From RHKX01 sp963743875 (GTDB lineage: Bacteria > Actinomycetota > Thermoleophilia > Solirubrobacterales > 70-9), in the NCBI GenBank assembly GCA_963743875.1, contig CAVURM010000004.1, positions 259,562 to 323,561 of the forward strand: a DNA stretch of 64,000 bases, given 5' to 3'. Positions 44,669-53,403 of this stretch are shown in pieces (the stretch's first letter is position 1; each line of letters opens with the position of its first letter). Made by a program: the position numbers and the translations under genes. The notes under the pieces were generated by a model. It had not been told where the DNA came from. It searched no databases and saw nothing but the letters and a program-made list of their open reading frames with translations.

Positions 44669-45490
44669 TCATAGCCCAGCGACCCGGTCGGCTTCCTTCG
44701 CTCGGTTGGCATTGGTCTCCGCGTCGCGATCCAGCGCCCGCGGGAGATAGATACGCCTCCACATGACGACGACCGTCCGAAGCGTCCTGCCGATATCGCT
44801 TGCGCGCACCGTGGTCTCGCCGGCAACTCTCGGGTAGTGGCGAACACCCTTCTGAGCAATGCGGAAGTTCCACCTGCGCGCCGAGGCGATGATCTCAGTG
44901 TCGATGAAGAAGTCGTCGGATTGAAGACGGATCTTCTCGAGGACTTCCCGCCGCATCAGCTTGAAGGCGCAGTCGACGTCCCGGACGCGGACACGGAACA
45001 TCAGCCCGACCAGCCGGTTGTATCCCCAGGAGAGCATGGAGCGAAGGACCGAGTCGTAGCGGTACACCCGAAATCCGACCACCAGATCATGGTCCTCAAT
45101 CATGGGCAGGAAATATTCGAGTTCAGCCACGTCGAATTGCTGATCGGCGTCCGTGTAGAACAGCAGGCTCTTCGACGCCGCTTGGAAACCGCTACGGATT
45201 GCGGCACCGTAACCCCGATTCACGTCATGGCTCAACACGACGACTCCACGATGTGAGGTGGCGAACTCCTGCCCGACGGCGAGCGTCGAATCCGAACTGC
45301 CGTCGTCAACAACGATGACCTCGTAATCGCAGCCCAGCGCGGTCAGGGCGGCAACCGTCGACTCGATCATTGGCCCGATGTTCGCCTCTTCGTTGAACGC
45401 CGGCAGAACAACGCTCACTTCGGGGACGACGCCAGACCCTCCACCGGTGCCTCCGTCTCCTCTGCTCTTGGTGGGGCTGTTTGGGGCCAA
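44669..45490 (-). CDS. glycosyltransferase family 2 (DPM synthase-like)
   Basis: A 273-residue GT2 enzyme. It begins with VSVVLPAFNEEANIGPMIES, then has EVIVVDDGSSDSTLAVGQEF, FYTDADQQFD (DxD-type) and RDVDCAFKLMRREVLEKIRL. This subgroup loads a sugar onto undecaprenyl phosphate or acts on surface glycans. No C-terminal membrane helices are present. It lies just inside the left carboxylase repeat and converges on that remnant. A related fragment of a second such gene lies at 46846-47013. Confidence 0.88.
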   Translation of the reverse strand: MAPNSPTKSRGDGGTGGGSGVVPEVSVVLPAFNEEANIGPMIESTVAALTALGCDYEVIVVDDGSSDSTLAVGQEFATSHRGVVVLSHDVNRGYGAAIRSGFQAASKSLLFYTDADQQFDVAELEYFLPMIEDHDLVVGFRVYRYDSVLRSMLSWGYNRLVGLMFRVRVRDVDCAFKLMRREVLEKIRLQSDDFFIDTEIIASARRWNFRIAQKGVRHYPRVAGETTVRASDIGRTLRTVVVMWRRIYLPRALDRDAETNANRAKEADRVAGL

Positions 45491-45522
45491 GGGCGGGTAA
45501 GTCTAGTTCGCGGTGACGGAGG

Positions 45523-46297
45523 GTGCGACGGCGAACGGATTACGATGCGCCCACTTTGGAGAGCGAATTCTACGAGGAGTATGCGCGTATTCAGGATGTC
45601 CACTGGTGGTTTGCGGGGCGGCGGCGGATACTGGATGCTCTCCTTAGCCAGCATCTCGGGAGCTCGATCCCGCCGGCGACAGGAAAATTCTGGACGTCGG
45701 TTGCGGGACGGGTACGAACCTTCCCGTGCTGGGTAAGTTCGGTCGGGTGATCGGGGTGGACACCGAGGCGGCGGCGGTGGCTGTCTGCCAGGACCGCGGA
45801 TGGAACGTTCAATGCGTCGAGGGAACGTCGCTCCCGTTCGGTAACGGGGAGTTCGACCTGATCACCATGTTGGATGTGATCGAACATGTGCCTGACGACC
45901 TGGACGTGCTCGGCGAGGCGAAACGGGTGCTCTCGGAGGATGGAATCATCCTCGTCATGGTGCCCGCCTATCAATGGATGTGGGGACCTCAGGACGAGAT
46001 CGCCCACCATTACCGGCGCTACACCCGGGGGTCGCTCCTGAACTCGCTGACGCGGGCGGGCTTTAAGCCTGGGCACTCGACCTATTTCAACACTCTGCTT
46101 TTCCCCCGATCGCGATCACTCGCCTGCTTCGACGCCTGAGCAAGCCGCCCGCCGAGAGCCGATCCGATTTCGAAATGACGAAGCCGGGGGCGGTAAACGA
46201 GCTGCTGGCATCGATCTTCGGATCCGAGTCGAGGGTACTTCAGCGCCTGAGCCTCCCGTTCGGTGTATCTGTGCTGGCGTTCGCCCGAAAACGGTGA
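45523..46297 (+). pseudogene. class I methyltransferase, broken by two frameshifts
   Basis: Three frames together give one SAM methyltransferase of the type found beside DPM-like GT2 genes. Frame one covers EFYEEYARIQDVHWWFAGRR. The SAM motif ILDVGCGTGTNLPVLGKFG and LDVIEHVPDDLDVLGEAKRV are in a second frame from about 45685. The end (ITRLLRRLSKPPAES to LAFARKR) is in a third frame from about 46105. The breaks lie near GGAAAATT and in TTTTCCCCC, and each looks like one missing base. The gene is divergent from the GT2 at 44669. Confidence 0.75.
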
Positions 46298-46439
46298 TCG
46301 GCATGCCTTGACGCCCCGGCCATTGAACGCCACTCACGCCGAGAGCGACCTCGCCCCGCGCCGGTGGCTACTGGCCCTCGGGGCGATCGTTGTCTCGGGG
46401 CGAGCCTGCGAATACGAGCGCGACCCGACCAAAACCTCG

Positions 46440-46850
46440 GATCAATGCTCGATTTCGTCCGTAGCGACGAAGAGATCACTCCTCCACTCTTCACGATCCT
46501 CACGTGGCTATCGGCCAGGATCGGTAACTCCGCATCCGTCTTGAGGATCCCGTCCGTGTGCCGGGAATCCTCATCGTCCCGCTCGTCTATGCGATCGGAC
46601 GAGCGGCGCTCGGTCACCGCGTTGCGCTGACGGCAGCTGCCCTCGTGGCGTTCAGTCCATTTCTGATTTGGCAGTCAAAATCGAACTCGGGGCCTATTCG
46701 CTGGCAATGATGTTCGTGGCGGCTTCGACTCTCTGTCTGCTCGCCGCAGCCGAGCGGAGCCGCTGGCCGTGGTGGGCCGGGTATGCCGTCATGACCTCCG
46801 CTGCGATGCATTCACATTACACCGCGATTTACCGCTCGGACGGGTGTCCT
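46440..46850 (+). pseudogene. GT39/ArnT-like glycosyltransferase fragment, decayed
   Basis: Pieces in three frames read as the N-terminal third of a GT39-type mannosyl/arabinosyl transferase. They are FVRSDEEITPPLFTILTWLS with LRIPSV, then ILIVPLVYAIGRAALGHRVA with FSPFLIWQS, then ELGAYSLAMMFVAAST with MTSAAMHSHYTAI. Each frame change is equivalent to one lost base. After 46846 the sequence continues as part of a different gene, so the rest of this one is gone. Confidence 0.65.
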
Positions 46851-47013
46851 GCTCTTCCAGACCGGGCTGCGTGACGTCGACTGCGCGTTCAAGCTGATGC
46901 ACCGTGATTTGCTGGACCGCCTGCAGTTGACCGGCCGCGAGTTCTTCATCGACACGGAGATGATCGAAGGTGCGGCGGCTCGAATGGGGATCGCGATGTT
47001 GGGTCGGCTCTGA
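46846..47013 (+). pseudogene. internal fragment of a second GT2 glycosyltransferase
   Basis: The open stretch reads LFQTGLRDVDCAFKLMHRDL and RLQLTGREFFIDTEMIEGAA, then stops. It matches the middle of the intact GT2 at 44669 (RDVDCAFKLMRREVLEKIRL, DDFFIDTEII). Neither the N-terminal catalytic part nor the C-terminus is present. It is joined directly to the GT39 fragment, which shows that a deletion or rearrangement has taken place. Confidence 0.7.
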
Positions 47014-47083
47014 GGACACAGCGGACGGGGCGGAAGTCGGCCGGCCGGGTGCTGTAAAGCCTCGTCCAATACCTTGATGCCGG

Positions 47084-49423
47084 ATGGTCCGATCACTGCG
47101 GAGGGGGGACGGCTCGGAGGACGGCACGAGGGAGAGCCTCATCCGGGTCGCCGCTCCGGCATCCGCGGTGATTGTCTGTGCCCTCATCTTCGAGGTCGCC
47201 TATGGGGTCTCGGTCGGTGACGCCCTCCTCTACGCGGCTTACGAAATGTGTTTCGTGGTCATCCCGGGATGGGCGGCATACCGCGCTCTCAGTCGGCGGG
47301 CAGGGGGGGCTCTGCGACAGTTGGCGCTCGGCTGGGCGCTCGGTTACACACTCGAGGTCTTCGCGTTCATGGCGACCGCCGCCATCGGTGCCAGGCCTCT
47401 CTTCTACGCCTACCCGGCGATCGTCCTGGTCGTTGCCGCCCTCGTAATCAGGACGAGGAGCGGACATCACGATGCTGAGGATCGCGAAGAGAGCAATGAA
47501 GGCGAGGACTATCCCCTTCCACGCTACTTCGGTTGGGCCCTCGCCGGGGCGTGCATCGTCGCCATCGTCTACGTCGGCCTCTCATTTTTCCCGACGACCC
47601 CGCTCCCCGGCACCAGGAGTATCGCCTACTTCATCGACTACCCCAGGTGGATAAGCCTCGCCGCCGACGCCCTTCACCACTGGCCGATCACCGATCCGAG
47701 TGTGGCGGGCGAGCCCCTTCCGTACCACTATTTCGTGAACATTCACTTCGCGGCGGCCGCTCAGGTGACGGGGATCGATCTCGCGGTCATCTACTTCAGG
47801 CTCTTCATCCTTCCGATGGTCGGGCTGCTCGTGCTCCTGATCGCGCTCGCCGGCCGAGTTTTCTCGGGATCCCATGTCGTCGGTCTCATCGCCGTCGGTC
47901 TCGCCCTTCTCATCGGCGATCTGCGGCTCGACCCCCAGAACACCTTCCTCGCTCACACTCCGTTCTCGGGTCTCTTCTTCACACTTCTGTTCCGCAGTCC
48001 AAGCTTCCTCTTCGGCCTCATCCTCTTCGTGCCGCTGGTGATCCTGATCGGCGACCTCATCCGTGAGCGGCGCGAGTCGGCCAATCTCGGTACGTGGCTG
48101 CTGGTCCTGCTGTTCATGGCGGGGGCCTCCGACGCCAAGGTGATCATCTTGCCTCTCGTCGTTGCGGCTCTCGTGGTCTACGGCGGATGGCGCTGGATCA
48201 TCGTTAGGAAGGTCGACCGGGCGGTTTGGTCCGCGGCACTGCTCGCGGCGAGCGTTGCAGGCTTCGTGTGGTTCGTTCAATACCGGGGCCATGCCGGCGG
48301 ACTGCCGCTGCAGCCGTTCCATGCCATCGATTCCATGCCCGCCATTCAGCTGATCAAGGGCGACCTGCTCGCGCATGTGAGCGATTTCCCCGGACGCGAT
48401 GCGGCGCTCGATGTCGGCGCGGTCGTGCTCGGCATTCTCGGGCTTCTTATCGCGCCCCTCATCGGCATCGGATGGTTGGTTCGCGAATGGGGTTGGAGAA
48501 TTCCACACCCACAGGCCTGGCTTTTCTCGGTGTTGCTGAGCGGTGTCGTTCTTGGCCTCGTGGTAGTCGAGCCCGGAACCGTGAACGGGCTCTACTTCCT
48601 CTTCTACGGTCTGGTGGCCGGATACCTGCTCTCCGCGCACGGGCTGGTGCTCGCATGGAACCGCCGTCCGCAGATCAGCGGACCATGGACGACGTTCGCG
48701 GTCCTCGGTGCCTGCTTCGCGCTTTTCGTCGTCCTGCTCATGGCGATTCCGGTGTCGCTCGATCCGTTCGAGGGAGCGCGTGACGACGCTCTGTCCTACA
48801 TGTTCAGGTACGTCATGCTGGCGGTCGCGGTCGTGATGCTGTATCTGGCGGGAAGGCGGTGGCTCACGCCGACGCGATGGTCAGCGGCGTTCCTCTGTTC
48901 GCTGGCCGTGGTGGCAGTGGGCGCATTGGCGACTCCATTCGACAATCTTCGTCCCGCGATTGCCGATCTCAATGGCGATTCGGGATCACTTGGCAAGCAG
49001 ATGTCGCCGGAGCTCTTTCGAGGTCTCACGTGGGTTCGCGAGAACACGCCGACCGACGCGGTGGTGGCGGTCAACAACCAGTGGACCGATGAGGCCAACG
49101 CCGTGCCGTTGCAGTTCATCTACTCGGCGTTCACTGAGCGAAGGGTGTTCCTCGAGGGGTGGGGGTATTCGCAGCGAACGCGCGCGCTCGGCCTGGACAC
49201 GGTCGAGAATCCGTTCGCGGAACGGCTCGAGCTCAACCTGTCGGCATTTGCAACGGCCGATCGTCCAGCCCTCGAGGCGCTCGCCACGACGTATGGAGTG
49301 CGATATCTAGTCGTCGACACCGCCAACGGAACCCCCGCCGACCTGGAGGGCTTGAACCGATTCGGGCGGACTGTTTACGCGGACCCCGGCGTCGTCGTCA
49401 TCGAGTTGACCGAATTCGACTGA
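47084..49423 (+). CDS. large multi-pass membrane protein, GT-C-like
   Basis: A 779-residue protein with about fifteen hydrophobic helices and a C-terminal outside domain of about 180 residues (GLTWVRENTPTDAVVAVNNQ onward). Loop sequences include YFIDYPRWISLAADALHHWP and PYHYFVNIHFAAAAQ, with acidic and His residues where GT-C enzymes bind the lipid-linked sugar. No named family is recognised. It is the last gene of the 5-kb segment and converges on the carboxylase, ending 12 bases before it. Confidence 0.75.
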   Translation: MVRSLRRGDGSEDGTRESLIRVAAPASAVIVCALIFEVAYGVSVGDALLYAAYEMCFVVIPGWAAYRALSRRAGGALRQLALGWALGYTLEVFAFMATAAIGARPLFYAYPAIVLVVAALVIRTRSGHHDAEDREESNEGEDYPLPRYFGWALAGACIVAIVYVGLSFFPTTPLPGTRSIAYFIDYPRWISLAADALHHWPITDPSVAGEPLPYHYFVNIHFAAAAQVTGIDLAVIYFRLFILPMVGLLVLLIALAGRVFSGSHVVGLIAVGLALLIGDLRLDPQNTFLAHTPFSGLFFTLLFRSPSFLFGLILFVPLVILIGDLIRERRESANLGTWLLVLLFMAGASDAKVIILPLVVAALVVYGGWRWIIVRKVDRAVWSAALLAASVAGFVWFVQYRGHAGGLPLQPFHAIDSMPAIQLIKGDLLAHVSDFPGRDAALDVGAVVLGILGLLIAPLIGIGWLVREWGWRIPHPQAWLFSVLLSGVVLGLVVVEPGTVNGLYFLFYGLVAGYLLSAHGLVLAWNRRPQISGPWTTFAVLGACFALFVVLLMAIPVSLDPFEGARDDALSYMFRYVMLAVAVVMLYLAGRRWLTPTRWSAAFLCSLAVVAVGALATPFDNLRPAIADLNGDSGSLGKQMSPELFRGLTWVRENTPTDAVVAVNNQWTDEANAVPLQFIYSAFTERRVFLEGWGYSQRTRALGLDTVENPFAERLELNLSAFATADRPALEALATTYGVRYLVVDTANGTPADLEGLNRFGRTVYADPGVVVIELTEFD

Positions 49424-49434
49424 CCTTCCGGGGG

Positions 49435-49623
49435 TCTACAGCGGGATGTTGCCGTGCTTGCGCTGAGGCTGTGCGACGCGCTTGGTCTGCAGGATGTGGA
49501 GGGCGCGGATCAGCTTCGGGCGGGTCTGCTGCGGCTCGATCACGTCGTCGATGTAGCCGCGTTCAGCCGCCGAGTACGGGTTGGCGAAGCGGGCCTTGTA
49601 GTCGTCCTTGAGCTTCTGGCGCC
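49435..49623. repeat. direct repeat, right copy (true carboxylase 3' end)
   Basis: This 189-base segment is the functional end of the carboxylase gene and the partner of the copy at 44465-44653, 4,970 bases away in direct orientation. Four mismatches are seen between the copies. It is the right border of the glycan segment. Confidence 0.9.
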
Positions 49624-51004
49624 GTTCCTCGGGAGTCGGGGACTGCGCGAGGTCCTTGCGGTAGATGATGTTTACCGCCCCCTCGGGACCCATGACCGCG
49701 ACCTCCGCGGTCGGCCAGGCGAAGTTGAAGTCGGCGAGCATGTGCTTGGAGTTCATGACGTCGTAGGCGCCGCCGTAGGCCTTGCGGGTGACCACGGTGA
49801 GCTTCGGCACGGTCGCCTCGGTGAACGCGTAGAGCAACTTCGCGCCGTGGCGGATGATGCCGTTCCACTCCTGTGCGGTGCCGGGCATGAAGCCGGGCAC
49901 GTCGGTGAACGTGACCAGCGGGACGTTGTAGGCGTCGCAGGTGCGGACGAATCGGGCGGCCTTCTCCGACGACTCGATGTCGAGCACGCCGGCGAGGTGC
50001 ATCGGCTGGTTGCCGACGATGCCGACCGGGAAGCCGTCGAGGCGCGAGAAACCGCAGATGATGTTCTTGGCGAAATGCTCGTGGACCTCGAAGAACTCGC
50101 CGTCATCGACGATCATCGAAATCACCTTGCGCATGTCGTAGGGCTTCTGTGGATCGGCGGGAACGATCGCGTCGAGCCCAGGATCCATGCGCCCGGGATC
50201 GTCGAAAGGCTCGGCTCGCGGCGGCATCTCGAGGTTGTTGGAGGGGAGGAAGCCGGTCAGGTGGCGGACGTCCTCGAGACAGCTCTCCTCGTCCTCGGAG
50301 GCGAAGTGGGCGACCCCCGACTTGGTGTTGTGAGTCATCGCGCCGCCCAGTTCCTCGAACTCGACCTCCTCACCGGTGACCGTCTTGATCACGTCGGGGC
50401 CGGTGATGAACATGTGCGACGTCTCCTTGACCATGAAGATGAAGTCGGTCATCGCGGGGGAGTAGACGGCGCCGCCTGCGCACGGGCCCATGATCACGCT
50501 GATCTGGGGGATCACTCCCGAGCACTGGACGTTGCGCACGAAGACGTCGCCGTAGCCGCCGAGGGAGACGACGCCCTCCTGGATCCGCGCCCCCCCGGAG
50601 TCGTTGATCCCGATCACCGGCGCGCCGACCTTCGCCGCCATGTCCATGACCTTGACCATCTTCTCGGCCATGACCTCGCCGAGCGAGCCGCCGAAGACGG
50701 TGAAGTCCTGGCTGAAGACGAACACCGTCCGGCCGTCGATCTGGCCGTAGCCGGTGACGACCGCGTCGCCCCAGGGCCGGTTCTTCTGCATGTCGAAGTC
50801 GTGGGTGCGGTGGCGGACGAAGGTGTCGAGCTCCTCGAACGTTCCCGGGTCGAGCAGCTTCTCGATCCGCTCCCGAGCGGTGAACTTGCCCTTGGCATGT
50901 TGCTTTTCGACCGCGGCATCGGAGGCCGAGTTGATGGCGGCGTCCCGGAGCTCCCGCAGGTAGCTGAGCTTCTCCTCGAAGGTCTGGGGGCTCGACTCGC
51001 GCAT
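49436..51004 (-). CDS. accD: acyl-CoA carboxylase beta (carboxyltransferase) subunit
   Basis: A 522-residue carboxyltransferase of the propionyl/acetyl-CoA carboxylase type that makes malonyl- or methylmalonyl-CoA. Motifs are GRTVFVFSQDFTVFGGSLGE, NDSGGARIQEGVVSLGGYG, IMGPCAGGAVYSPAMTDF and FTDVPGFMPGTAQEW, with TRKAYGGAYDVM near the end. Full length for PccB/AccD5. The alpha (biotin) subunit is not in the window. Its last 189 bases occur again at 44465-44653. The exact paralogue (AccD4, 5 or 6) is not decided. Confidence 0.93.
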   Translation of the reverse strand: MRESSPQTFEEKLSYLRELRDAAINSASDAAVEKQHAKGKFTARERIEKLLDPGTFEELDTFVRHRTHDFDMQKNRPWGDAVVTGYGQIDGRTVFVFSQDFTVFGGSLGEVMAEKMVKVMDMAAKVGAPVIGINDSGGARIQEGVVSLGGYGDVFVRNVQCSGVIPQISVIMGPCAGGAVYSPAMTDFIFMVKETSHMFITGPDVIKTVTGEEVEFEELGGAMTHNTKSGVAHFASEDEESCLEDVRHLTGFLPSNNLEMPPRAEPFDDPGRMDPGLDAIVPADPQKPYDMRKVISMIVDDGEFFEVHEHFAKNIICGFSRLDGFPVGIVGNQPMHLAGVLDIESSEKAARFVRTCDAYNVPLVTFTDVPGFMPGTAQEWNGIIRHGAKLLYAFTEATVPKLTVVTRKAYGGAYDVMNSKHMLADFNFAWPTAEVAVMGPEGAVNIIYRKDLAQSPTPEERRQKLKDDYKARFANPYSAAERGYIDDVIEPQQTRPKLIRALHILQTKRVAQPQRKHGNIPL

Positions 51005-51055
51005 CGGCGCGGCAGTCTAAAGCCACCTATCGAGCGCCATACTTCCGCCCTGTAG

Positions 51056-51664
51056 ATGACGGCCGACTCCCCAGAGCATCGACCCTCCAACGAGGTCAAG
51101 TTCGAGACCGGCAATCCGGTCGTCCAGCGGATGATCGGCGGCTTCTTTTCGAGCCTTGGCGAGGTGCTCGAACCGCTGGCTCCGGCGAGCGTTCTCGACG
51201 CCGGCTGCGGGGAGGGCGAGACGATCGCGCGTCTCGGTGGACTGCTCGGCGAGCGGATCACGGCCGTCGACATCAGCCGATACTGCGTCGATCGTGTCGC
51301 CATGCGCCTGCCGGAGGTCGAGGTCTCGCGGGCGAGCGTCACCGATCTTCCATTTCCCGAGGACAGCTTCGACCTCGTGCTCTGCCTCGAGGTGATCGAA
51401 CACCTCGACGATCCGCAGCGTGCGGTTCGGGAGCTGAGCCGCGTCGGCGCCCGCGACGTCGTCGTCTCGGTTCCCTACGAGCCCTGGTTCCGGCTCGGTA
51501 GCCTGCTACGCGGCAAGTACGTTCGCTCGCTCGGAAACCACCCCGAGCACGTCAACCACTTCAATCGCCGGAGCCTCGCGGCGCTGCTCGAGCCCGTGGT
51601 CGATTTGGCCGAGATCCGGGTCGCCTTCCCCTGGCTGATCGCCCACGGCCGGGTCCGGAGCTAG
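51056..51664 (+). CDS. class I SAM-dependent methyltransferase
   Basis: A 202-residue methyltransferase. The SAM motif is VLDAGCGEGETIARLGGLLG, followed by FDLVLCLEVIEHLDDPQRAV. The end reads HFNRRSLAALLEPVVDLAEI, typical of methyltransferase family 11 proteins in glycan loci. It is divergent from the carboxylase with a 51-base space, and its stop overlaps the stop of the convergent membrane protein at 51661. The substrate is unknown. Confidence 0.88.
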   Translation: MTADSPEHRPSNEVKFETGNPVVQRMIGGFFSSLGEVLEPLAPASVLDAGCGEGETIARLGGLLGERITAVDISRYCVDRVAMRLPEVEVSRASVTDLPFPEDSFDLVLCLEVIEHLDDPQRAVRELSRVGARDVVVSVPYEPWFRLGSLLRGKYVRSLGNHPEHVNHFNRRSLAALLEPVVDLAEIRVAFPWLIAHGRVRS

Positions 51665-53403
51665 ACCACCGGACAGACGATGGCCTCGCCGGTGGCGATC
51701 TGGCCCAACCACCGCTCCGGGGCCGGGTCGGTCGGGATCAGCACCCACGACCATCCGGCGTCGGGCTGGGCGGCCCCGATCTCGACTGCGGGTCGATCGC
51801 CGAAGCGTCCGACGTACAGCGTTGCCGGATCCGTTCCCCGCGCTTTCACGTAAGTTCCCCCGATGGGAAGCGGAAACGGACCGTCGACCGGGCTGATGAG
51901 CTTGCATGCAGCTCGCTTCGCCGGGGGATCGGTGGGGTTCAGCCCCATTGCGTAGGTTTCCGTCAGCGCGCGGTCCGCGGCACCCCTGCCTGCCGCCGGG
52001 AGTGCCCTGACCTCATCCAGGTCGAAAGCAGGCGATCCGTACCGGGCCACCGCGGCCAGGTACTTATCGCGATTCGGCCCGTAGCCCAGGTAAGAGATCA
52101 GCGCAGCCACTTGGTATCGGGGGACACCGTCGCCTCCCGCTGGCTCCTCATCCCCGGGCATCCAGCCATTGCCGAGTTCCAACATTGCGAGGTTCGCTCT
52201 TACGGTGCTCGAGCGCTCCCGGAGATACGAGGCGCCGTCGCGGAGGAAGACCAAGTTCATCGCCAGACTGAACGCGAACATGGCGACGAGTGCGATCGCC
52301 CAGCTGGAGCGTATTCTGACCCCTTTGAAAGCGTCGATCAGCACGAGAAGCACTCCAACCGAACCGGGAAAGACGTAGCGAACCGATGTCGCCTGGGAGC
52401 CGAAGAAGAGAGGGTCCGAGAGCGCTGCCGCCATCCAGTAGGTGCCGACGACCCCCATCGACGCGAAGATCGTCGCGCTGTAACCGCCCCGAATCAGCCG
52501 CCAGGCGACGGCGGCTACCAGTACCGCGGCAACGATCCAACCCGTTAGGCCCGGGGCGGCGTTGGTGATCTGAGCTACCTCTTCGAACTGCGAGAAAGGG
52601 ATCGAGAAGCCGCTGAGGGCGCCGCTGATGGTCGCGAGCGATTCCCCAAAAAACGAGACGACGTGACCGGCATTGGCGATCGTTGTCCGCCCCTGGTCGA
52701 ACTGCTGCGCCCACAGATACCAACCGGTGTAGGCCGACAGCGGGATCAGAAAGATCCAGGCCCGCTTGAACCGATCGCCTCGCAGCAGAACCGAGATTGC
52801 CACCCCCACCAGGTAACCGAGCCCGACCGTGTAGGTGAAGACGGAGAGCGAAACGAACAGGCACGCCAGGAGGTCGCCACGCCTGTCGTCGCGCTCGAGC
52901 GCGAGCAGCGCCGCCAGCCCGAGGGCGATGCTGAACGTGATCGTGAAACCGATCGGCCCGACCACGTGTTGCCAGGCGGAGCCAAAGAAGAGCAGGAGGA
53001 TCGCCGGTAGCAATGCCCAGAAGTTGCCGATCCGTCTCTTCGCCCAGGCGTAGAAGAGCATCGAGCAGAGCAACAGACTCAACACCGCGACGATCCGAAT
53101 GACAACGTACTCCGGGCCGACCGCCTCGATGACGCCCAGGAAGAGCAGCCGTGTAGTCCCGATCAGGTGCGAGTTGTGGGGGTGAAGGATCGATGCGACA
53201 TCGTTATTGCCGGAGAGATCCGAGAACCAGAACATCTCGTCGAAATAGAAGGTCGTGCCCCGATTCAGCCAAAGCAGCAGGACCGCGGATACCAGCCCTG
53301 CCGCCCCGAGCACGAGCCAGCGGATCGCGGCCGACCGGTCTCCGTTGGTCAGTCGTTCGAGACGGCTGGGGACGGGAGCGACATCAGGCGTTTCGGAGCT
53401 CAC
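51661..53403 (-). CDS. multi-pass membrane protein, GT-C-like, paralogue of 42661
   Basis: A 580-residue membrane protein with about ten helices and an outside C-terminal domain. The first loop has FYFDEMFWFSDLSGNNDV, an acidic pair as in GT-C enzymes. The start GTG 53403 overlaps the stop of the GT2 gene (GTGA), so translation is coupled to it. The GT2 is of the type that makes polyprenyl-phosphate sugars, which this protein could then use as donor on the outside; this pairing is inference from context. Confidence 0.78.
   Translation of the reverse strand: MSSETPDVAPVPSRLERLTNGDRSAAIRWLVLGAAGLVSAVLLLWLNRGTTFYFDEMFWFSDLSGNNDVASILHPHNSHLIGTTRLLFLGVIEAVGPEYVVIRIVAVLSLLLCSMLFYAWAKRRIGNFWALLPAILLLFFGSAWQHVVGPIGFTITFSIALGLAALLALERDDRRGDLLACLFVSLSVFTYTVGLGYLVGVAISVLLRGDRFKRAWIFLIPLSAYTGWYLWAQQFDQGRTTIANAGHVVSFFGESLATISGALSGFSIPFSQFEEVAQITNAAPGLTGWIVAAVLVAAVAWRLIRGGYSATIFASMGVVGTYWMAAALSDPLFFGSQATSVRYVFPGSVGVLLVLIDAFKGVRIRSSWAIALVAMFAFSLAMNLVFLRDGASYLRERSSTVRANLAMLELGNGWMPGDEEPAGGDGVPRYQVAALISYLGYGPNRDKYLAAVARYGSPAFDLDEVRALPAAGRGAADRALTETYAMGLNPTDPPAKRAACKLISPVDGPFPLPIGGTYVKARGTDPATLYVGRFGDRPAVEIGAAQPDAGWSWVLIPTDPAPERWLGQIATGEAIVCPVV

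Noticed and set aside
44465..49623. Insertion sequence or composite transposon
   Set aside because: The repeats are the end of a protein gene in direct orientation; no transposase or terminal inverted repeats were found.
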